Assembly: GCF_043944905.1 (NCBI RefSeq)
Contig: NZ_JBIMSN010000042.1
Location: forward strand, 1-64,000
DNA length: 64,000 bases
Direction: 5' to 3'
From: Antrihabitans spumae
Lineage (GTDB): Bacteria; Actinomycetota; Actinomycetes; Mycobacteriales; Mycobacteriaceae
The notes under the pieces were generated by a model that made no database searches, had not been told where the DNA came from, and saw only the letters and a list, made by a program, of their open reading frames with translations. Both the position numbers and the translations under genes were made by a program. This document shows, piece by piece, positions 59,623 through 64,000 of this stretch; the stretch's first letter is position 1, and every line of letters begins with the position of its first letter.

Positions 59623-59856
59623 CTACTCGGTCCTGGTTGCGTGCCGGTACGAACCGACAATCCAGACGACGACGCTCGCAGCGGTCGCCGACAGCACCGC
59701 GACAGGCGGCGTCTGGGTTACGAGGAAGACGAGCATCAGCACAAGCAGACCGGCGGCGAGAGCTTCCAGTTTGAACAGCGGCCATTCGGTGCCGGCGATG
59801 GAGAGAGTCTTGCGTGCAGCACTACCCGCGAAGCCGTCGTGCTGCATGGTCGCCAT
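59623..59856 (-). CDS. Small membrane protein
   Basis: A 77-aa protein with two close hydrophobic segments (about 32-48 and 52-70) and a short basic end (SYRHATRTE). ATG at 59856, with TATACC 9 nt upstream that could drive a leaderless transcript. I do not recognise a family. It lies alone between the MFS operon and the nitroreductase gene; codon use and topology look real, but it is short. Confidence 0.55.
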   Translation of the reverse strand: MATMQHDGFAGSAARKTLSIAGTEWPLFKLEALAAGLLVLMLVFLVTQTPPVAVLSATAASVVVWIVGSYRHATRTE

Positions 59857-59965
59857 GGTTTCAGGGTATACGCATCAGAGATTTCGGTCCAACGAACATT
59901 GAAGTTGTCGACGAAAAAACATCGACTGCGGGAATCACACACGAACGTGAGGAGTTGACAGCAAT

Positions 59966-60400
59966 ATGCCTCTTACCGGTGAATACGAACCCAGCCCATC
60001 CGATTGGGCCCGCGAGCAAGCCGAGACCTTCGAGCAGTCGGGCGGCACGGAAGCAAACACGATGAAGGGCGTGCCGATCATCCTGCTCACAACCAAGGGT
60101 GCCAAGTCGGGCAAACTTCGAAAGACGCCGTTGATGCGCGTAGAGCACGAGGGTGAGTACGCAATTGTTGCCTCACTCGGCGGTGCTCCGAAGCATCCGG
60201 TGTGGTACCACAACGTGATCGCCGAACCGCTCGTCGAATTGCAGGACGGACCGACGAAGCGCGATTACAACGCACGCGAGGTCCATGGTGACGAGAAGGC
60301 CACCTGGTGGGAGCGTGCGGCCGACGTGTGGCCGGATTACAACGAATATCAGAAGAAGACGGACCGCGAGATTCCGATCTTCGTTCTCTCCGCTGCTTAG
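59966..60400 (+). CDS. Deazaflavin (F420)-dependent nitroreductase family protein (Rv1558-like)
   Basis: A 144-aa protein of the Ddn/Rv1558 split-barrel family, which binds coenzyme F420 and reduces quinones or nitroaromatics. Signatures: GVPIILLTTKGAKSGKLRKTPLMRVEHEG, the F420-binding region, then SLGGAPKHPVWYHNVIAEP and the C-terminal YQKKTDREIPIFVL. Mycobacterial members activate nitroimidazole prodrugs. ATG with GAGGAG upstream. It precedes ilvA as Rv1558 does in M. tuberculosis. Confidence 0.9.
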   Translation: MPLTGEYEPSPSDWAREQAETFEQSGGTEANTMKGVPIILLTTKGAKSGKLRKTPLMRVEHEGEYAIVASLGGAPKHPVWYHNVIAEPLVELQDGPTKRDYNAREVHGDEKATWWERAADVWPDYNEYQKKTDREIPIFVLSAA

Positions 60401-60461
60401 AGGGTTTGTTGGGCTGCGACCCAAGTGGCCATCGCGGTGGTTCGGGTGACAGCATGTTCGG

Positions 60462-61814
60462 GTGTCTACTTCGCAACACGTCGCTGAACTACAGGATTCT
60501 CGTTCCGCTCTCACCGCGGACGAGATCGACGCTGCCGCGAAGCGAATTTCCGAGGTCATCGCGGCGACGCCGCTGCAGCGCAGCGATCGACTGTCGGCGG
60601 CCACCGGGGCGAACGTCTTCCTCAAGCGCGAAGACCTGCAGGTGGTTCGGTCGTACAAGATCCGAGGCGCGTACAACCTGATCGTGCAGCTCTCCGATGC
60701 GGAGCGCGCGGCAGGTGTCGTTGCGGCGAGCGCGGGCAATCACGCCCAGGGCGTCGCGTTCGCCTGCCGCGCGATGGGTATCGACGGCCGCATCTACGTA
60801 CCGTCCAACACGCCGAAGCAGAAACTCGATCGGATCCGCGTCCACGGCGGTCGGTACGTGGTGGTGATCGCAACCGGAACGACGTACGACGAAGCCGCCG
60901 CCGCCGCTGCGGCTGACGTCGCGCGCACCGGAGCGACGATGGTGCCACCCTTCGACGACGTGCGCACCGCTGCGGGACAGGGCACGATCGCCGCCGAGAT
61001 TCTCGAACAGCTCGACGGTCTCCCGGACACTGTCATCGTTCCGGTCGGTGGTGGCGGATGTATAGCGGGTGTGGCGACCTACCTTCGCGAACGAACTCCA
61101 ACCACGTCGATCGTCGGCGTCGAACCGGCAGGTGCAGCCTCCATGACGGCCGCGCTCATCGCGGGCGGCCCGGTCACGCTGCCCGAGATCGATCCCTTCG
61201 TCGACGGTGCCGCGGTGCGACGGATCGGCGATCTGCCCTACAAGACGCTGTCGGGTCTCGGGGCGCGCGCGTTCTCACATGGTTCGTTGCCGCTCGTGTT
61301 CACGACGGAATCCGCAGCAGGGTCCGGCGCCTTTGCCATGACGCACGTCGACGAGGGTGCCATCTGCACGGCGATGCTCGAGCTGTATCAGAACGAAGGC
61401 ATCATCGCCGAGCCCGCGGGCGCGTTATCCGTTGCGGCACTGGAGAATTTGCGGGTCGAGCCGGGATCGACCGTCGTCTGCCTCATCTCAGGAGGCAACA
61501 ACGACGTTTCCCGCTACGGCGAGATCCTGGAACGCTCGCTGGTGCATCTCGGTCTCAAGCACTATTTCCTTGTCGACTTTCCGCAGGAACCCGGCCAACT
61601 GCGTCGCTTCCTCGACGAGGTGCTCGGTCCGCAAGAGGACATCACGCTGTTCGAGTACGTGAAGCGGAACAACAGAGAGACCGGCGCCGCGCTCGTCGGT
61701 ATCGAACTCGCTGCTGCAGAGGGACTTTCGGGCCTGCTCGAACGGATGGACAAGTCGCGGATGCAATGCGAGCGCCTCGAGCCGGGTTCGCCGGCGTACC
61801 GGTATTTGACCTAG
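60462..61814 (+). CDS. ilvA: Threonine ammonia-lyase (threonine deaminase)
   Basis: PLP enzyme converting threonine to 2-oxobutanoate, the first step of isoleucine synthesis. 450 aa: PLP lysine in SYKIRGAYN (about residue 66), SAGNHAQGVA, PVGGGGCIAGVA (phosphate-binding glycine loop) and a C-terminal regulatory region (about 350-450) with one ACT-like domain (HYFLVDFPQEPGQLRRFLDEVLG), the shorter actinobacterial form rather than the two-domain E. coli type. GTG start. A strong hairpin follows the gene. Confidence 0.93.
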   Translation: MSTSQHVAELQDSRSALTADEIDAAAKRISEVIAATPLQRSDRLSAATGANVFLKREDLQVVRSYKIRGAYNLIVQLSDAERAAGVVAASAGNHAQGVAFACRAMGIDGRIYVPSNTPKQKLDRIRVHGGRYVVVIATGTTYDEAAAAAAADVARTGATMVPPFDDVRTAAGQGTIAAEILEQLDGLPDTVIVPVGGGGCIAGVATYLRERTPTTSIVGVEPAGAASMTAALIAGGPVTLPEIDPFVDGAAVRRIGDLPYKTLSGLGARAFSHGSLPLVFTTESAAGSGAFAMTHVDEGAICTAMLELYQNEGIIAEPAGALSVAALENLRVEPGSTVVCLISGGNNDVSRYGEILERSLVHLGLKHYFLVDFPQEPGQLRRFLDEVLGPQEDITLFEYVKRNNRETGAALVGIELAAAEGLSGLLERMDKSRMQCERLEPGSPAYRYLT

Positions 61815-61826
61815 GCGGCTCCGCCG

Positions 61827-61872
61827 CTCGTGCGTCTTTTCGGAGGGCGGGCCCTCCGAAAAGACGCACGAG
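61827..61872. terminator. Perfect 22-bp inverted repeat between ilvA and treZ
   Basis: Arms 61827-61848 and 61851-61872 are exact complements with a 2-nt centre, so the RNA stem would be very stable. It starts 13 nt after the ilvA stop and ends 13 nt before the treZ stop on the other strand, so it can serve both convergent genes. A run of four T lies inside the arm (A on the other side) rather than after it. Confidence 0.75.
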
Positions 61873-61884
61873 GCCCGTAGCGCC

Positions 61885-63645
61885 CTATGTTTTCCGGTTC
61901 GTCTCCAGCACCGCGAACGAATGCCCCGGAATTGTCGTTGCCGCGCCGGTTTCTGCGGTGGTCGGCTCGTCCCACCACAGGATCGGGTTTCCTCCGACGG
62001 GGACCGCGATCGGGTCGGGACCGAGATTGGCGACGATACGTAACGTGCCGCGCCGCAGGACAATCCAGCGTTCGTCTTCGTCGTAGTCGGCGGTGAGCTC
62101 GGTGAGCCACGGATCGGTGATCTCAGGTCTCGTGCGACGTAGTGTCAGCAGGCTTCGGTAGCACTCGAGCAGGCGCAGGTGCGGCTCAGTGTCCAACTCC
62201 GACCAATCGAGCTTGGAACGCGAAAACGTCTCAGGATCTTGGGGATCCGGAACGTCGTCGGTGTTCCAGCCGTGCGCGCCGAACTCCGCCTTGCGGCCCT
62301 GTGCGGTTGCCTCGGCGAGTTCGGGTTCGGGGTGGGAGGTGAAGAACTGGAACGGGGTACTTGCACCCCATTCCTCGCCCATGAACAGCATCGGTGTGTA
62401 CGGCGAGAGCAGCACCAGCGCGGCTCTGATCGCCAATTGTCCTGCATTCAAATAGAACCCAGGTCGATCGCCGATCGCACGGTTGCCGATCTGGTCGTGC
62501 GTGCAGGTGTAGGCCAGCAAGGAGCTGGCGGGGGTGCGTCGGATATCGATCGGCCTGCCGTGGTGACGTCCGCGGAAGCTGGAATAGGTTCCCGCGTGGA
62601 AGAACCCATGTTCGAGAGTGTGGACCAGACCGGACAGAGATCCGAAATCGCCGTAGTAGCCTTGCTTTTCGCCGGAGACGGCGCTGTGGATCGCGTGATG
62701 GATGTCGTCGTCCCACTGTGCGGTGAGACCGTAGCCGCCAGCAGAGCGCGGTGAAATCAAGCGAGGATCGTTGAGGTCGCTTTCGGCGATCAACGCCAGC
62801 GGCCTGCGCAGATGTGCCGAAAGTCTGTTGGTCTCGACTGCCAACTCTTCGAGCAGATGGATCGCGGTGTGGTCTACCAGCGCGTGGACGGCATCCAAAC
62901 GTAGTGCGTCGATGTGGAATTCGCGGAACCAGCGCAGTGCGTTCTCGATGATGTAGCGGCGCACATCGTGTGACTGGGCACCCGAGATATTGATGGTCCT
63001 ACCCCAGGTATTGGCACCCTCGGCCAGGTACGGACCGTAGCGGTCGAGGTAGTTACCGGACGGTCCGAGGTGGTTGTAGACGACGTCGAGCACGACGGCC
63101 AGCCCACGCGCATGGCAGGCGTCGACGAGTCGCTGGAACCCCGCTGGACCTCCGTAAGGCTCGTGCACCGCATACCAGAGCACGCCGTCGTAGCCCCAGT
63201 TGTGCACACCGTTGAACGCGTTGACGGGCATGATCTCGACGTGTGTCACCCCGAGTTCGACGAGGTAGTCCAGGCGTTCTATCGCGGCGTCGAAAGTCCC
63301 TGCCTCGGTGAAGGTTCCGATGTGCAGCTCGTAGATGACCGAACCTGGCAGCTGGCGACCCGTCCACGAGGCGTCGGTCCACACGGACTCGTCGAGGACA
63401 GCCAATTGTGAAGGTTCGTGCACACCTTCGGGCTGCCTGGGTGAGCGGGGGTCGGGGAGGACAGTCGAATCGTCGTCGAGAACGAATCCGTAGCGCGAAT
63501 CCGGTTGAGCTGCAACGTCAGCGTGCCACCAGCCGGAGTCGTCCCGCTGCATCGGATGAATGTTTCCATCGACGTATACGCCGACCGACCCGGGGATCGG
63601 TGCCCAAACTTCGAAGCGATGTAGGGAGCTCACCTCGCCAAGCAT
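61885..63645 (-). CDS. treZ: Malto-oligosyltrehalose trehalohydrolase TreZ
   Basis: GH13 enzyme that releases trehalose from maltooligosyl-trehalose, the last step of the TreY-TreZ route from glycogen. 586 aa: N-terminal CBM48-like domain (FEVWAPIPGSVGVYVDG), the GH13 barrel with DVVYNHLGPSGNYL, nucleophile D251 (LRLDAVHAL), acid/base E288 (IAESDLNDPR) and YTCTHDQIGNRA. Trehalose feeds mycolate transfer in this order. ATG at 63645; a GTG four codons in is possible. The partner treY and treX are not in the window and may lie beyond the right edge. Confidence 0.95.
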   Translation of the reverse strand: MLGEVSSLHRFEVWAPIPGSVGVYVDGNIHPMQRDDSGWWHADVAAQPDSRYGFVLDDDSTVLPDPRSPRQPEGVHEPSQLAVLDESVWTDASWTGRQLPGSVIYELHIGTFTEAGTFDAAIERLDYLVELGVTHVEIMPVNAFNGVHNWGYDGVLWYAVHEPYGGPAGFQRLVDACHARGLAVVLDVVYNHLGPSGNYLDRYGPYLAEGANTWGRTINISGAQSHDVRRYIIENALRWFREFHIDALRLDAVHALVDHTAIHLLEELAVETNRLSAHLRRPLALIAESDLNDPRLISPRSAGGYGLTAQWDDDIHHAIHSAVSGEKQGYYGDFGSLSGLVHTLEHGFFHAGTYSSFRGRHHGRPIDIRRTPASSLLAYTCTHDQIGNRAIGDRPGFYLNAGQLAIRAALVLLSPYTPMLFMGEEWGASTPFQFFTSHPEPELAEATAQGRKAEFGAHGWNTDDVPDPQDPETFSRSKLDWSELDTEPHLRLLECYRSLLTLRRTRPEITDPWLTELTADYDEDERWIVLRRGTLRIVANLGPDPIAVPVGGNPILWWDEPTTAETGAATTIPGHSFAVLETNRKT

Positions 63646-63648
63646 GCC

Positions 63649-63993
63649 TTACCCGCCGCCGGCTATCACGGAAGCGGCCAAGCCGAGGTAGATCGCCAGC
63701 ACGACGAACAGCACCCACCCTGCGCCGTGCCAGATCCGCCACTCGTCGTTGCGACGCCAGACCTGATAGGTGCGGTAGAAGGCACCCAGGGCGCCTATCA
63801 GCAACAACGTGGACGGGACGTAGGCGATGATCGTGCGCACTGTCGCATGACACGTCAAGAAGTCGTCGACAGCGCACGTGTTGTCTCCGATAGCGACCCA
63901 GCCGATCGGGAGCAGCAGGGCGAGCAGCGCTAGCGAGATAAACGCAAGTGCGTACAGCTGAGCATCGCGAGCTGTCTTCCGGCGTCCATCCAC
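63649..63993 (-). CDS. Membrane protein of unknown function (near window edge)
   Basis: A 114-aa protein with three transmembrane segments (about 14-33, 55-75, 88-110) and two cysteines in the first outer loop (NTCAVDDFLTCHA). GTG start at 63993; its ribosome site would lie at or beyond the window edge, so the start is not certain. It ends 3 bp before treZ and is probably in the same transcript. Family not recognised. Confidence 0.65.
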   Translation of the reverse strand: MDGRRKTARDAQLYALAFISLALLALLLPIGWVAIGDNTCAVDDFLTCHATVRTIIAYVPSTLLLIGALGAFYRTYQVWRRNDEWRIWHGAGWVLFVVLAIYLGLAASVIAGGG

Positions 63994-64000
63994 CGCAACC

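Noticed and set aside
1..64000. tRNA, rRNA, insertion sequences, prophage or toxin-antitoxin modules
   Set aside because: I looked for tRNA-like cloverleaves, transposase or integrase motifs and paired small ORFs and found none I could support.

Overview
This is a GC-rich actinobacterial chromosome segment, almost certainly from a mycolic-acid bacterium (Mycobacteriales) and most like Rhodococcus or Nocardia. The gene order follows two blocks of the Mycobacterium tuberculosis map: pknL, Rv2175c, mptA, idsA2, Rv2172c, lppM, Rv2170, the mraZ-to-wag31 cluster and Rv2144c (Rv2176 down to Rv2144c), then ileS, dinX, lspA, rluD, dnaE1, Rv1558, ilvA and treZ (Rv1536 to Rv1562c). Short or 4-nt overlapping gene joints, many GTG and TTG starts, meso-DAP-type MurE, Wag31, SepF, MptA and LppM all fit. 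I saw no rRNA, tRNA, insertion sequence, prophage or CRISPR array.

Region 1 (about 0-6.5 kb): a PASTA-domain Ser/Thr kinase (PknL) and the gene for its presumed DNA-binding partner (Rv2175c type) are separated by a TetR regulator and a 984-residue three-part protein (SRPBCC, thiolase-like, crotonase). A good sigma70-type promoter with a dyad symmetry over it lies between the TetR gene and the fusion gene.

Region 2 (6.5-17 kb): an envelope and carotenoid region. The minus-strand set idsA2-type prenyl synthase, mptA and crtB sits beside a second minus-strand set: GNAT acetyltransferase, CrtO-like oxidoreductase, CruF-like hydratase, lipoprotein LppM and a GT2 glycosyltransferase (CruG-like). 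The carotenoid genes are threaded between genes that are contiguous in M. tuberculosis. Together they suggest a glycosylated, hydroxylated keto-carotenoid, made partly in the same transcripts as lipomannan and PIM-related genes.

Region 3 (17-39 kb): the division and cell-wall (dcw) cluster on the plus strand: MraZ operator, mraZ, rsmH, ftsL, ftsI, murE, murF, mraY, murD, ftsW, murG, murC, ftsQ, ftsZ, pgeF, yggS-type gene, sepF, yggT, wag31 and a small membrane protein. Most genes from rsmH to ftsQ overlap or abut. A 665-bp GC-rich, repeat-bearing gap precedes it.

Region 4 (39-50 kb): ileS behind a translational T-box, an F420-type oxidoreductase, a TfoX-like gene coupled to DNA polymerase IV (dinB), four lipoprotein genes (two are tandem duplicates), lspA, rluD and a membrane-anchored protein.

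Region 5 (50-64 kb): CtpE-type P-type ATPase, RarD transporter, dnaE1, an ArsR/MFS operon, a deazaflavin-dependent nitroreductase, ilvA, treZ and a small membrane protein at the window edge. The window is mostly core genome. The best candidates for new biology are the SRPBCC-thiolase-crotonase fusion with its own TetR switch and the carotenoid genes embedded in the lppM/mptA locus.
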